A DNA stretch of 36,745 nt from Pseudomonas sp. PIC25 (GCF_002286785.1 NZ_MUJY01000161.1:1-36745), one strand, 5' to 3'; positions 1 to 10,293 are shown, numbered from the stretch's first letter. Numbers and translations are program-made. Notes: generated from the letters alone by a model not told the origin.

Positions 1-16
1 CCCCTTTTACTTACTC

Positions 17-39
17 AACTCTTTGATTATCAAGGAGTT
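17..39 (-). other. Inverted repeat in the presumed rrn leader
   Basis: AACTC, one base, TTGAT, one base, ATCAA, one base, GAGTT form a near-perfect palindrome downstream of the rrn-type promoter. It would lie about 25-47 nt into the leader transcript. It could be a processing or antitermination element; only the symmetry is seen. Confidence 0.35.
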
Positions 40-57
40 TTTCGTTCAGGCTGCGCC

Positions 58-120
58 GGAAGTGGCGCGCATTATAGAACCATTCGAACAGCCGTCAACA
101 CTTTGTTGAAACCTTTTTTT
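58..120 (-). promoter_or_regulatory. rRNA operon P1-type promoter firing out of the left edge
   Basis: Read on the minus strand: a -35 TTGACG (98-93), a 16-bp spacer, a perfect -10 TATAAT (76-71) and a GC-rich discriminator (GCGCGCC). An A/T-rich block at about 105-120 sits where an UP element would. Consensus boxes, UP-like tract and GC discriminator are the hallmarks of stringently controlled rRNA promoters. In P. aeruginosa an rrn operon lies beside msrQ (recalled, not searched). Transcription would start near 64 and run leftward, so the 16S gene would lie outside the window. The -35 box contains the msrQ stop codon. Confidence 0.75.
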
Positions 121-736
121 CATTCTTTCCGCTCGGAGACATGCCAAACGACAACCGCGGCAACCGTGCAGCCAAAAAAGGCAGCCGCAGGGTAAGAAGA
201 AAAGAACCGACCAAAGCATAGCCGGCCCATTCCTGCAGATCGGCCCGAACCACCCAAAGCATATGCAGAAGGACCAATACCAGCACGCCATAAACGATAC
301 GGTGCAACGCCTTCCATCGCCGCCCCAGCTTACGAACGCTGAAGCGATTGGAGGTCGCAGCCAGGCAAAACAGGCCCACGAAAGCCAATGCTCCGACCAT
401 GATGTAGGGCCGCTTCTGTAGATCGACAAGCAATTGCTCGATATCCAGCCCCAGCAAAAAAACTGCATAGGACGTAATGTGCAAAACCGCATAGGCGAAG
501 GACCAGAGTCCAAGCTGGCGCCGCACAACCAGCCAACCACCCCAACCAGTTGTTCGCTGCAGAGGCGTCATGCACAACGTGATCAGAAGCAACGTCAACG
601 CTCCCAGACCGAGCCGATCGACCAGAACCTTGCCGGGATCAGCCCCCAAAGCCAGCGTCCAACCCTGGTAAAGCCAGAAAGCAGGCACCGCCAGCGCCAC
701 GATGAAGATTGCCAAACGAAAGAAGCGGTAGCGCAT
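95..736 (-). CDS. msrQ: MsrQ, haem-binding membrane subunit of the MsrPQ repair system
   Basis: A 213-residue polytopic inner-membrane protein of the ferric-reductase-like transmembrane family. It passes electrons from the quinone pool through haem b to periplasmic MsrP, which reduces oxidised methionines in envelope proteins. About six hydrophobic segments are visible. Likely haem-ligand histidines lie in the segments with AVLHITSY (H86), ALHRIVYG (H145) and VLLHMLW (H158). Length fits the family. The start ATG overlaps the msrP stop (ATGA), so the two genes are translationally coupled. The last codons are A-rich (Lys/Asn/Glu) and double as upstream sequence of the rRNA promoter. Identification is firm from sequence and from the msrP neighbour. 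Confidence 0.95.
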   Translation of the reverse strand: MRYRFFRLAIFIVALAVPAFWLYQGWTLALGADPGKVLVDRLGLGALTLLLITLCMTPLQRTTGWGGWLVVRRQLGLWSFAYAVLHITSYAVFLLGLDIEQLLVDLQKRPYIMVGALAFVGLFCLAATSNRFSVRKLGRRWKALHRIVYGVLVLVLLHMLWVVRADLQEWAGYALVGSFLLTLRLPFLAARLPRLSFGMSPSGKNEKKVSTKC

Positions 737-1737
737 CAGTAGTTTTTCCGGAGATCCAAACCGGCATAGAGATCAGCCACTTCGTCATAACCGTTGAACA
801 GGCGGGTTGGAATGACATTGGGGCTGAACAGACTGCTCGGCAGCCGGCGCTCCTGCGCCTGACTCCAGCGAGGATGATCCACTTCGGGGTTCACATTGGC
901 GAAGAAGCCATACTCGCTGGGCGCCAGACTCTCCCAGGTCGTCTTAGGCTGCACACTGGTCAAACTGATGCGAACGATGGATTTGATGCTTTTAAAACCG
1001 TACTTCCAAGGCACAACCAATCTCAACGGGGCGCCATTCTGGGAAGGCAAGACACGCCCATACATGCCAACCGCCATGAGTGTCAGCGGATGCATGGCTT
1101 CATCCATCCGCAGCCCTTCGATGTACGGCCAGTCGATAAGGGAAAACCCTGAACGCTGGCCAACCATTCGCTGTGGATCGACGAGGGTTTCGAACCTTAC
1201 ATACTTGGCCTGCGCCGTCGGCTCCGCCCGTTTGAGCAAATCAGCCAACGGGAACCCCAACCAGGGAATGACCATGGACCAGGCTTCCACACAACGCAGC
1301 CGGTATATGCGCTCTTCCAACTGATGGGGCTGGCAGAACTCTTCCAGAGAGAATTGCCCCGGCTTGGCGACCTCGCCATCGATGGCCACAGTCCAGGGTT
1401 CGGCCTTGAACTGAGCAGCATGCCGAGCCGGATCACCTTTATTCGGCCCGAACTCGTAGAAGTTGTTGTAGCGGGTCGCATCCTTGAAAGGTGTCAGCGC
1501 CTCGTCACCCGGAACCATCGATTGCCAACGGGTCGAGATCAGCTTCTCGTCGAACCAGGCCGGAGCCTGGGCGGCCTCCACCCCAGCATAGCGCTCAGCC
1601 AATGCTCGACCGGGAACCAGGGATAACGAAGCCACCCCACCCATCGCCCCCAGAAAACGGCGGCGCGACAGATAAGTCGCTTCAGGCGTGACCTCTGACT
1701 CACGAGCCAGAGAGACAGAAGGAATCTTGATCAGCAT
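736..1737 (-). CDS. msrP: MsrP, periplasmic methionine sulfoxide reductase, molybdopterin subunit
   Basis: A 333-residue molybdopterin enzyme (formerly YedY) that reduces both R and S methionine sulfoxide in periplasmic proteins. The N-terminus has a twin-arginine signal (SRRRFLG, residues 24-30) followed by a hydrophobic stretch ending in ALA (about residue 47). This fits Tat export of the folded, cofactor-loaded enzyme. C149 in RLRCVEAW is the expected molybdenum ligand. The length is usual for the family. The stop codon overlaps the msrQ start. A gap of 62 bp separates it from the upstream pssA gene on the same strand, with no strong terminator seen. Confidence 0.95.
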   Translation of the reverse strand: MLIKIPSVSLARESEVTPEATYLSRRRFLGAMGGVASLSLVPGRALAERYAGVEAAQAPAWFDEKLISTRWQSMVPGDEALTPFKDATRYNNFYEFGPNKGDPARHAAQFKAEPWTVAIDGEVAKPGQFSLEEFCQPHQLEERIYRLRCVEAWSMVIPWLGFPLADLLKRAEPTAQAKYVRFETLVDPQRMVGQRSGFSLIDWPYIEGLRMDEAMHPLTLMAVGMYGRVLPSQNGAPLRLVVPWKYGFKSIKSIVRISLTSVQPKTTWESLAPSEYGFFANVNPEVDHPRWSQAQERRLPSSLFSPNVIPTRLFNGYDEVADLYAGLDLRKNY

Positions 1738-1799
1738 GAGAGGCTCCGCAATCCTGGAACGGGTGCGCCAATAGACTGCGGAGCCGCGGGGAAATTACA

Positions 1800-2615
1800 T
1801 CACTCGACAGTCTTGCGGCGGCGCAATTGCAACAAGTATTGCACCGGCCCCGAAGCAGCATAAGCCAGGAAGATCAGCAGCAGGATGCGCGGCGGATCAC
1901 TGAATACCACTGCGAAAACCAGCACTACCACCAGGATCGCAACGAAAGGTACCCGCCCCTTGAGGTCGAGATCCTTGAAGCTGTGATACTTGATATTGCT
2001 GACCATCAATGCTCCGGCTGCTGCTACCAGCAGGGCAACGACGAAAGCCATATTCGACCCTTTGATACCGAAGTCACTGAAGGCCCATACAGTACCGGCC
2101 ACGACCCCAGCCGCAGCGGGGCTCGCCAACCCAATGAAAAAGCGTTTGTCGGCCTTGCCCACCTGAGTATTGAAGCGCGCGAGCCGCAGAGCCGCCCCCG
2201 CCACATAAATGAAGGCCACCATCCAGCCGACCTTGCCCAAACTGCCCAGCGCCCACTCGAATGCCAGGAGCGCAGGCGCCACACCGAAGGCAACCATGTC
2301 GGACAGCGAATCGTACTCAGCACCGAACGCGCTCTGCGTATTGGTGAGGCGAGCGACACGTCCATCCAGGCTATCCAGCACCATGGCAACGAACACCGTT
2401 GCGGCGGCCACATAAAAGTTGCCGTTCATGGCATTGATGATGGAATAGAAACCGGCGAACAGGTTGGCTGTAGTGAACAGATTGGGCAGCAGATAGATGC
2501 CGCGATGACGGACCTTGCGTCCCTCTGCGTCATGCCCCTCTTCGACATGCTCATCGATGGGTAACAGACTTTCGGCGTCGGAAGCCTTGTTCGGCTCCTC
2601 GGGATGTTCGTTCAT
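1800..2615 (-). CDS. pssA: CDP-diacylglycerol-serine O-phosphatidyltransferase
   Basis: A 271-residue integral membrane enzyme that makes phosphatidylserine from CDP-diacylglycerol and L-serine, the first step toward phosphatidylethanolamine. The CDP-alcohol phosphotransferase signature is complete: D84-G-x2-A-R, then G98, D102 and D106 with correct spacing. Several hydrophobic helices follow, to the end. The first 38 residues are acidic and polar and likely cytosolic. This is the membrane (type II-like) PssA, not the peripheral PLD-type enzyme of E. coli. It lies downstream of the ilvC terminator, so it probably has its own promoter in the 115 bp between that terminator and its start. Confidence 0.93.
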   Translation of the reverse strand: MNEHPEEPNKASDAESLLPIDEHVEEGHDAEGRKVRHRGIYLLPNLFTTANLFAGFYSIINAMNGNFYVAAATVFVAMVLDSLDGRVARLTNTQSAFGAEYDSLSDMVAFGVAPALLAFEWALGSLGKVGWMVAFIYVAGAALRLARFNTQVGKADKRFFIGLASPAAAGVVAGTVWAFSDFGIKGSNMAFVVALLVAAAGALMVSNIKYHSFKDLDLKGRVPFVAILVVVLVFAVVFSDPPRILLLIFLAYAASGPVQYLLQLRRRKTVE

Positions 2616-2730
2616 GAACAGTACCTTGCTAAAAGGTTCGGAAGTTTCGACAGAAGCAACCGATCAGGGTTCGCGAGCGGTCCTTGACCAGCGCCCTGGC
2701 TTTATACCAGACAGAAGGGGCCTCCTAGAA

Positions 2731-2757
2731 CGAAAAACGCGGCCGTAGCCGCGTTCT
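2731..2757 (-). terminator. Intrinsic terminator after ilvC
   Basis: On the minus strand an 8-bp stem (AACGCGGC/GCCGCGTT, 2736-2755) with a 4-nt loop runs into a T-rich stretch, right after the ilvC stop at 2774. It should end the ilvIHC transcript before pssA. Confidence 0.85.
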
Positions 2758-2773
2758 TTCTTCGTCTCGGACC

Positions 2774-3805
<1,032 letters not shown>

Positions 3806-3838
3806 TTACCGGCCGGTTCGGGCCATTCGCTAAATCGG

Positions 3839-4330
3839 TTAGATGCTCAGTACTTTGTCGCCGCGAGCGATGCCCGTGACACCACTGCGCACGACTTCCA
3901 AAATCGACGCGGTGCCGATGGCCTGGATGAAGCTGTCCAGTTTCTCGCTGGTACCCGCAAGCTGGATCGTGTAGACGCTGCTGGTAACGTCGACGATCTG
4001 GCCACGGAAGATATCGGTGGTGCGCTTGACCTCGGCGCGCTGTGCACCGGTAGCCTTCACTTTCACCAACATCAGTTCACGCTCGATGTGGGCGCTTTCC
4101 GACAGATCGACCAGCTTGACCACTTCGATGAGCTTGTTGAGGTTTTTGGTGATCTGCTCGATCACCTCATCATGCCCCACGGTAGTCAGCGTCAGACGCG
4201 ACAGGGTCGGATCCTCGGTAGGCGCTACCGTCAGGCTTTCGATGTTGTAGTTGCGCTGCGAGAACAGGCCGACCACCCGCGACAGGGCGCCGGGCTCGTT
4301 TTCCATCAGCAGGGAAATGATGTGTCGCAT
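3839..4330 (-). CDS. ilvH: Acetolactate synthase small (regulatory) subunit
   Basis: A 163-residue regulatory subunit of acetohydroxyacid synthase. It has an N-terminal ACT domain (about residues 3-78, with ENEPGALSRVVGLFSQRNYNI), which in this family binds the feedback inhibitor valine, and a conserved C-terminal domain that activates the large subunit. It begins one base after the ilvI stop, so translation is probably coupled to give matched subunit amounts. Length and motifs match the IlvH/IlvN family closely. Confidence 0.96.
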   Translation of the reverse strand: MRHIISLLMENEPGALSRVVGLFSQRNYNIESLTVAPTEDPTLSRLTLTTVGHDEVIEQITKNLNKLIEVVKLVDLSESAHIERELMLVKVKATGAQRAEVKRTTDIFRGQIVDVTSSVYTIQLAGTSEKLDSFIQAIGTASILEVVRSGVTGIARGDKVLSI

Positions 4331-4331
4331 G

Positions 4332-6056
4332 TCAGGTCCGCTCCGTCTTGCTCAGCCACATATCGCGCATGGCGCCGTCTCTGATCTGCATCGGATAGAC
4401 GTGTTCGCTGGCGTCTACCGCGATGTCGAGGAACACGAGACGGTTCTTCAGGGCGAACGCCTCTTCCATCTTCGGCTTCAGATCCTTCAGATCGGTAATG
4501 CGGATGCCCACGTGGCCGTATGCCTCGGCCAGCTTGACGAAGTCCGGCAGCGACTCCATGTAGGAATGCGAGTAACGGCTGCTGTACTGCATGTCCTGCC
4601 ATTGGCGCACCATGCCCAGCGCACCGTTGTTCAGGTTGACGATCTTCACCGGCAGGTCGTACTGCAGACAGGTCGACAGTTCCTGGATGTTCATCTGGAT
4701 ACTGCCTTCGCCGGTCACGCAGGCGACTTCGGCATCCGGGAAGTTCAGCTTGACGCCCATAGCGGCCGGGAAACCGAAACCCATGGTGCCCAGGCCACCG
4801 GAGTTGATCCAGCGATTGGGCTTGTCGAACTTGTAGTACTGCGCCGCGAACATCTGGTGCTGCCCCACATCGGACGTGATGAAGGCATCGCCCTTGGTCA
4901 CTTCGCAGAGGGTCTCGATCACGGTCTGCGGCTTGATGATGCTGCCGTCACCCTTGTCGTAAGGGAACAGACCGCGATTGCCGCGCCACTCTTCGATCTG
5001 CTTCCACCAGCTCGCCACCGCTTCTTTGTTCGGGGTCTCGCCGATTTCCTTGACGATGGCAACCATCTCGGTCAGCACGCTGTCTACCGGGCCAACGATC
5101 GGGATATCCGCCTTGATGGTCTTGGAAATCGATGCCGGGTCGATATCGACATGGATGATCTTGGCGTTCGGGCAGAACTTGCTCGGGCCGTTGATGACCC
5201 GGTCATCAAAACGCGCGCCGACAGCCAGGATCACATCGGCGTGGTGCATGGCCAGGTTGGCGGTATAGCTGCCGTGCATGCCGAGCATGCCGACGAACTG
5301 GCGATCGCTGCCCGGGTAGCCGCCAAGCCCCATCAGGGTATTGGTGACCGGCAGGTTGAGCATGCGCGCCAGCTCGGTCAGCGGGGCAGCGGCGTTGCCC
5401 ATGATCACACCGCCACCGGAATAGAGAATCGGACGTTTGGCCGCCAGCAGCATTTCCGCCGCCTTGCGAATCTGTCCCGAGTGGCCGCGCACAGCCGGGC
5501 TGTAGGAACGCAGCTTGACCTTCTTCGGATAGACGTACTCGAACTTCTCGGCCGGGTTGGTCATGTCCTTGGGAATATCGACCACAACCGGGCCAGGGCG
5601 ACCCGACTGCGCGATATAAAAAGCCTTCTTCATCACCTCAGGGATTTCAGAGGGATGCTTGATCATGAAACTGTGCTTCACGATCGGACGGGAGATACCG
5701 ACCATGTCGGTTTCCTGGAAAGCATCGGTCCCCACCATGCCGCTCGGCACCTGCCCCGACAGAATGACCATCGGGATCGAGTCCATGTAGGCAGTGGCAA
5801 TACCGGTAATGGCGTTGGTTGCACCCGGACCGGAGGTCACCAGCACCACACCGGGTTTTCCGGTGGCGCGAGCATAGCCGTCGGCCATATGGGTTGCAGC
5901 CTGCTCATGGCGGACGAGGATGTGCGTGACTTCCTTTTCCTTGAACAGAGCATCGTAGATATGCAGGAGGGCACCACCCGGATACCCATAGATGTACTTA
6001 ACGCCTTCGTCACGCAAGAAGCGGACGACCATTTCAGCGCCGGATAAGAGCTCCAC
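4332..6056 (-). CDS. ilvI: Acetolactate synthase large (catalytic) subunit
   Basis: A 574-residue thiamine-diphosphate enzyme that condenses pyruvate with pyruvate or 2-ketobutyrate, the first common step of branched-chain amino acid synthesis. It has the N-terminal PYR domain with the catalytic glutamate in RHEQAATH (about E51), a central FAD-type domain, and the C-terminal PP domain with the metal-binding motif GEGSIQMN (about residue 450). I chose the GTG at 6056 (V-E-L-L-S-G). AGAGG lies 8 nt upstream of it, whereas the GTG at 6065 three codons earlier would sit directly on that ribosome site. First gene of ilvIHC. Confidence 0.95.
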   Translation of the reverse strand: MELLSGAEMVVRFLRDEGVKYIYGYPGGALLHIYDALFKEKEVTHILVRHEQAATHMADGYARATGKPGVVLVTSGPGATNAITGIATAYMDSIPMVILSGQVPSGMVGTDAFQETDMVGISRPIVKHSFMIKHPSEIPEVMKKAFYIAQSGRPGPVVVDIPKDMTNPAEKFEYVYPKKVKLRSYSPAVRGHSGQIRKAAEMLLAAKRPILYSGGGVIMGNAAAPLTELARMLNLPVTNTLMGLGGYPGSDRQFVGMLGMHGSYTANLAMHHADVILAVGARFDDRVINGPSKFCPNAKIIHVDIDPASISKTIKADIPIVGPVDSVLTEMVAIVKEIGETPNKEAVASWWKQIEEWRGNRGLFPYDKGDGSIIKPQTVIETLCEVTKGDAFITSDVGQHQMFAAQYYKFDKPNRWINSGGLGTMGFGFPAAMGVKLNFPDAEVACVTGEGSIQMNIQELSTCLQYDLPVKIVNLNNGALGMVRQWQDMQYSSRYSHSYMESLPDFVKLAEAYGHVGIRITDLKDLKPKMEEAFALKNRLVFLDIAVDASEHVYPMQIRDGAMRDMWLSKTERT

Positions 6057-6065
6057 GTTGTTCAC

Positions 6066-6318
6066 CTCTAGAACGCCAGAACGCCACCCACAACGGATGG
6101 CCCTAAATAGGTCTACTGCCTAGCAGAGCATGAGCGACGGTGGTCGCCGACTACGTCAGCTACTACTGAGCAAGTATTGGGAGTGCCCCAAATGTTGCGG
6201 AGCCTTCCCACCCAGCGCGAGGTAACGCGTTGCGGGTGTAACAGGTCGGCGCGGGTAGCGCCTCATGTCTGCTGAGCTGAAGCCAGCTTGCGGCGGACTT
6301 CACTACAGCGAACGATGG
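6066..6318 (-). other. Long ilvI 5' leader with a 36-codon open frame
   Basis: The stretch between the putative ilvI promoter and the ilvI start has no recognisable gene. An ATG-started frame of 36 codons (6266 down to 6156, beginning MRRYPRRPVTP) lies inside it. It has Leu codons near its end (YLLSSS) but no clear ribosome site and no run of Ile/Val/Leu codons like classical ilv attenuator peptides. No strong terminator hairpin was seen. Whether the leader regulates ilvIHC is open. Confidence 0.35.
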
Positions 6319-6347
6319 ATTGTTCGGATTAGACGACAGCAAGTCAA
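6312..6347 (-). promoter_or_regulatory. Putative ilvIHC promoter
   Basis: On the minus strand TTGACT (6347-6342), a 17-bp spacer and AACAAT (6324-6319) form a plausible sigma-70 promoter. It would give a leader of about 255 nt before ilvI. The -35 is good and the -10 only fair. Confidence 0.45.
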
Positions 6348-6457
6348 GTCATCCCTGAGGATTCTTCACTCCGCCGCTGTGACACAGAGCAGGATGACGA
6401 GGCACGAGTTTTGGTTATAGTAACGGCCAGGTTATCCCCTTATATAAAGGAAACAGC

Positions 6458-6895
6458 ATGCGTCGCATGATTTTCACAGGCAGCCTGCTGCTCGCCTTGA
6501 GTGCCAGCGCCGTGGCCGGCCAAGTGTACAAATGGGTAGACGCGCAAGGTATCACGCACTTCGGCTCCCAGCCCCCTCAAGGCCAGGAGGCGACCCCCGT
6601 CAACACCAATAGCGCAACGCCGAAGGCCCCTGCTCCGGCGCCACTACCCAAGCTAGACAGCGAGATCGAAGCCGACAAGCAGAAGGCCATCGATGAGAAG
6701 GTGAAGCAGGAAGTGGCCAAGCGCGAAGAAGAACGCAAGAAGTACTGCGAAACCGTGCGTACCAACCTGTCACAGCTACAGAACAACCCACGGGTACGCG
6801 TCGAGGAAAACGGCGACTTCCGCCGACTCACGGAAGAAGAACGGCAGGCACGGATCAGCGAAGCCCAGAAGGCGATCGAGGAAAACTGCCAGTAA
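6458..6895 (+). CDS. Secreted DUF4124-domain protein
   Basis: A 145-residue exported protein. Residues 1-21 look like a Sec signal peptide ending SAVAG. Next comes a short DUF4124 domain (about 22-45, QVYKWVDAQGITHFGSQPP), then a Pro/Ala linker, and a charged, probably coiled-coil C-terminal half with two cysteines (KYCETV and the penultimate EENC). DUF4124 proteins are common in pseudomonads and have no settled function. AAAGGA lies 6 nt before the ATG. It is transcribed divergently from ilvI and convergently with yqcC, so it is a single-gene unit. Confidence 0.85.
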   Translation: MRRMIFTGSLLLALSASAVAGQVYKWVDAQGITHFGSQPPQGQEATPVNTNSATPKAPAPAPLPKLDSEIEADKQKAIDEKVKQEVAKREEERKKYCETVRTNLSQLQNNPRVRVEENGDFRRLTEEERQARISEAQKAIEENCQ

Positions 6896-6910
6896 TGAGG
6901 GAGCGCGGCA

Positions 6911-7243
6911 TCAGGCTGCGCTCTTGATCAACCGGTCGAACTCACCCAACGCCAGCATCAACGCCCGGGTTTCGACCGGGCACTCCCGGTACACCACCTC
7001 TGCCATGGGACGGATGCCCGATACCGTCGGCAGCTCGTGACCTCCCTCGATCAATACCTTCATCCGCGGCAGAAAAACCCACTGTAGCCACTGCTCGAAG
7101 GTCAGGGTATCGACACAGAAAGGCTCTGGACTGGCCAAAGCCTCCGCACTCGGCTCGCTGTCCGCCCACCAGCCCAATAACCGCAACTCTCGCTCGATCA
7201 ACAGAAGCTGATCGGCCAGAGCGGACAGATGCGCGTCGTTCAT
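6911..7243 (-). CDS. YqcC-family protein
   Basis: A 110-residue cytosolic protein matching the YqcC (DUF446) family of small helical proteins. The conserved core is visible as TLTFEQWLQWVFLPRMKVLIE, split here as FEQWLQW and FLPRM, around residues 49-65. The function of the family is unknown. Its ATG overlaps the stop of the upstream lipoprotein gene (ATGA), so it is co-translated with lpoP and ponB. That position may reflect shared transcription rather than a role in the cell wall. Confidence 0.85.
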   Translation of the reverse strand: MNDAHLSALADQLLLIERELRLLGWWADSEPSAEALASPEPFCVDTLTFEQWLQWVFLPRMKVLIEGGHELPTVSGIRPMAEVVYRECPVETRALMLALGEFDRLIKSAA

Positions 7244-7962
7244 CAGAGGTTGACCCGCGCCCGCTCACGCGCCTGCGCGGCGCCCGCCGCATCACCCTGG
7301 CGCTCACGCGCCTTGGCAATCAGTTCCCAGAGGCTCGCTTGCAGCGCGGGACGCCCATTGGCATAAGTCAGGCCGCGGCGCGCCAACTGCTCGGCCTGGG
7401 CGGCATCGCCCTGGGCGAGGCGAACCTCCGCCAACCGATAGAGCACCTGCGGCTCACGCGGTGCGATGCGCTGGGCACGCTCGAGGCTGGAGGACGCCCC
7501 GTTCAGATCGCCGCCACTCTGTTGCTGCTGCGCCGCGGTGAGAAGCGCGAGTACCGGGCCATCCAGTTGCTCATCGGCCGCCAGGCCGCCGCTGTTGCTG
7601 GGGATACCGGTCGGCGCGCTCGGAGCGCTGTAGCTGCCCGCCCCGCCAGAAGACCCACCGCTGGCAGGCCCCGTGGTGATGGAGGACGTCGTGATCGGTG
7701 TACTGGAGGAGCCATCCGGCGCAGGAAAGGTCTGGATCGGCGTCGAACTGCCGCCAGGTACCATGACCACCACGCCGGAGTCCTCATTGATTGTCTGCGG
7801 CTGCTGCTGAGGTGCAGCCGGGCGATAGGCCCCTCCCGCCCCCTCTTCCAGTTCCGACAACGGGGCACTGGAGTCCACCACGGGAATCGATCCACGCTGT
7901 ACCGAGGCACAACCACTCAGCACTGCCGTAGCGGCCAGGGCGGGAATCCACCACTTGTTCAT
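7243..7962 (-). CDS. lpoP: LpoP-like outer-membrane lipoprotein, PBP1b activator
   Basis: A 239-residue lipoprotein. A signal peptide ends in lipobox LSGC with the lipidated cysteine at C18; residue 19 is Ala, not Asp, so outer-membrane sorting is expected. A long Ser/Gly/Pro/Gln-rich linker (about residues 40-125) could span the periplasm. The C-terminal part (about 135-239) holds tetratricopeptide-like helices (ALLTAAQQQ, PQVLYRLAEVRLAQGD, ARRGLTYANGRPAL). In P. aeruginosa the lipoprotein encoded next to ponB, LpoP, has TPR motifs and stimulates PBP1b. Here it starts 15 bp after the ponB stop. Assignment rests on architecture plus location. Confidence 0.85.
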   Translation of the reverse strand: MNKWWIPALAATAVLSGCASVQRGSIPVVDSSAPLSELEEGAGGAYRPAAPQQQPQTINEDSGVVVMVPGGSSTPIQTFPAPDGSSSTPITTSSITTGPASGGSSGGAGSYSAPSAPTGIPSNSGGLAADEQLDGPVLALLTAAQQQQSGGDLNGASSSLERAQRIAPREPQVLYRLAEVRLAQGDAAQAEQLARRGLTYANGRPALQASLWELIAKARERQGDAAGAAQARERARVNL

Positions 7963-7977
7963 GCGAATCCTCTTTGC

Positions 7978-10293
7978 TTATTGCAACCAGCCGCGCACCC
8001 AATCCATCACCGAATCGACCGGCGCCTGGATACCGCAGGCCGTACCGGGTGGCGGCTCACTTCCACGAATATAAGGCATCTGGACGGCATTCGGGCAGCT
8101 CGGGTCGGAACCCTGCCCGGTATAGGCGTCGATCCAAGCTTGCGTCACGTTGTCCGGCAGCGGCATGTCCAGTGGTAGCGGATCGGCCTTGCGCATGAAG
8201 CCGGTCCATACCTGCAGGGCACCAGTGGCGCCGGTGAACGGGGTCTGGCCATTGTCGTCGCGCCCCATCCAGACCACCGCCAGCAAGTCCTGGCTGAAAC
8301 CGGCGAACCAACTGTCGCGGGAGTCGTTGGTGGTACCGGTCTTGCCCGCCAACGTCAGCGAACGAGGCAACTGGTTGTATACCGAACGCCCGGTTCCTTC
8401 ACGCATGACTCGCTGCATTGCGTTCTGAACCAAATAAATGGCACCCGGATCGAAACGCTGCTGAATCTGGAACGGATACCGCTTGAGCGGCTCGCCATCG
8501 GCCGTCAACACGCTGCGGATGCCGCGCAACGGTGTATTGAAGCCACCATTGGCCAGGGTCAGGTACATGCTGGTGACTTCCATCGGGCTGAGCGCCCCGG
8601 CCCCCAGCAACATCGACGGGTATGCCGGCCATTCGCGCGAAACGCCCAGCCGCTCCATCGTCTTCAGGACATTGGGTACGCCGAGTTCGAGCCCCAGCTT
8701 GGCAGTGGACAAATTGTAGGAATTCGCCAGCCCCTGGTACAGGTAAATGGTGCCGTGGGCCTTGTGGTCGTAGTTCTGCGGCTTCCAGACCTGGCCGTCC
8801 TGCCCCTTGACGGAGAAGGGCTCGTCCGACAGCCAACTGGTCAGCGTGTACTGACTAGGACGCTCCAGGGCCGTGAGATAGATCACCGGTTTGATCAGCG
8901 AACCAATCGGCCGCACGGCATCCAGCGCACGGTTGAAGCCTGCGAAACGCGGCTGACGGCTACCGATCAAGGCCTGGATTTCACCCGTCTCCGGATTGGT
9001 CACGACCATCGCCGCTTCCATCTGATCGGCCCCTTTGCTGCCAGAGATGCGTTTGAACGACTCGTTCAAAGCACTCTCGGCCTTGAGCTGGAGGATCGGA
9101 TCGAAGCTAGTGAAGATACGCAGCCCCTCTTCCGTGAGGTCTTCTTCACGATAGTCCTGGCGCAGTTGGCGCTTCACCAGATCGAGAAACGCAGGATACG
9201 AGCTATCCGCCATACTGCCTCGAGGTGTCACACCGAGCGGCTTCTGCTTCGCCGCCTCGGCCTCTTCAGCCGTTACCACGCCCTGCTCCACCAGAACATC
9301 CAGCACTAGGTTGCGTCGCTCGAGAGCGCGCTCGGGATTGCGCCGCGGGTTGTAGTAGGTCGGCCCCTTGACCATGCCGACCAGCAACGCCACTTGGTGC
9401 AGTTTCAGCTCGGACAGCGGCTGGCTGAAGAAATACTGGCTGGCCAAGCCGAAGCCATGCACGGCACGCTGGCCATCCTGGCCAAGGAACACCTCGTTGA
9501 GGTACGCCTCGAGAATCTCACGCTTGTCGTAATGCAGCTCCAGCAGCACGGCCATCATGGCCTCGGTCGCCTTGCGGGTCAGGCTGCGCTCGTTGGTCAG
9601 GTAGAAATTCTTGACCAACTGCTGGGTCAGCGTACTACCCCCCTGGAGCAACTGGCCGGACGTGGCGTTAATCCAGAAGGCCCGCGCGATCGACTTGGGT
9701 GAGACGCCGAAGTGGTGGAAGAACTCGCGGTCCTCCACCGCCACCAGGGTATCCACCAGATAGGGCGGCACCTGGTCCAGCTTGATCAGGATGCGGTCTT
9801 CCTGATGCGCCGGGTACAGCCCGCCGATCAGCAAAGGCTCCAGCCGGGCGACGGCCAAGTCCGAACCATCGGCCTGATTGAGCCCGGCGACGAAATCCCC
9901 GGAAAAGCGCACCCGGATGCGCTGCGAAGGCTCGGCGCCCTCGTAGAACTGGAAGCCACGCGTCTGCAAATCGACGGAGTTTCCGGAAACAGACACGCTG
10001 CCGGGGCCGGTTACAGCCTCGCGGCGGTAGCCGAGAGCATCCAGTTCGGTCAGGAAGTCGTCCTTGGCCAACTTGAGTCCGACAAACAATTCGAGTGGGC
10101 GGGCATACACCTTGGCAGGCACAGTCCAGCGCTTGCCGGAGAATTTTTCCTGTACCACGGCATCCAGGTAGACGGCAAAACCGGCCAGCACCACCAGACC
10201 GACCAGACCGAGCTTCAGAGCCCAGCCCAACCAGGGGCGCAAGCCACCGGAGCGGCGTTTGGAACGCGAACGAGAAGAACGGGAACGAGTCAT
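7978..10293 (-). CDS. ponB: Penicillin-binding protein 1b, bifunctional peptidoglycan synthase
   Basis: A 771-residue class A PBP (mrcB equivalent). It polymerises lipid II and crosslinks the strands in the periplasm. Order: Arg/Ser-rich cytosolic tail (1-20), one membrane helix (about 24-46), a UB2H-like region (about 60-140), the GT51 glycosyltransferase with E187 in VEDREFF and the QGGSTLTQQLVKN motif (217-229), and the transpeptidase with SLIK (S465 nucleophile), SYN (525-527) and KTG (651-653). All catalytic motifs are intact. The short C-terminal tail has two cysteines. It is the first gene of ponB-lpoP-yqcC and starts divergently from the kinase/ATPase gene at 10411. Confidence 0.96.
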   Translation of the reverse strand: MTRSRSSRSRSKRRSGGLRPWLGWALKLGLVGLVVLAGFAVYLDAVVQEKFSGKRWTVPAKVYARPLELFVGLKLAKDDFLTELDALGYRREAVTGPGSVSVSGNSVDLQTRGFQFYEGAEPSQRIRVRFSGDFVAGLNQADGSDLAVARLEPLLIGGLYPAHQEDRILIKLDQVPPYLVDTLVAVEDREFFHHFGVSPKSIARAFWINATSGQLLQGGSTLTQQLVKNFYLTNERSLTRKATEAMMAVLLELHYDKREILEAYLNEVFLGQDGQRAVHGFGLASQYFFSQPLSELKLHQVALLVGMVKGPTYYNPRRNPERALERRNLVLDVLVEQGVVTAEEAEAAKQKPLGVTPRGSMADSSYPAFLDLVKRQLRQDYREEDLTEEGLRIFTSFDPILQLKAESALNESFKRISGSKGADQMEAAMVVTNPETGEIQALIGSRQPRFAGFNRALDAVRPIGSLIKPVIYLTALERPSQYTLTSWLSDEPFSVKGQDGQVWKPQNYDHKAHGTIYLYQGLANSYNLSTAKLGLELGVPNVLKTMERLGVSREWPAYPSMLLGAGALSPMEVTSMYLTLANGGFNTPLRGIRSVLTADGEPLKRYPFQIQQRFDPGAIYLVQNAMQRVMREGTGRSVYNQLPRSLTLAGKTGTTNDSRDSWFAGFSQDLLAVVWMGRDDNGQTPFTGATGALQVWTGFMRKADPLPLDMPLPDNVTQAWIDAYTGQGSDPSCPNAVQMPYIRGSEPPPGTACGIQAPVDSVMDWVRGWLQ

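Noticed and set aside
23-33. TTGATTATCAA as an Anr/FNR site
   Set aside because: The half-sites are separated by one base, not four, and it lies downstream of the rrn-type promoter.
4251-6047. 598-codon open frame on the plus strand opposite ilvI
   Set aside because: It is a GC-rich antisense shadow of a fully convincing catalytic subunit gene; its translation is His/Arg/Asp-rich with no recognisable domain.
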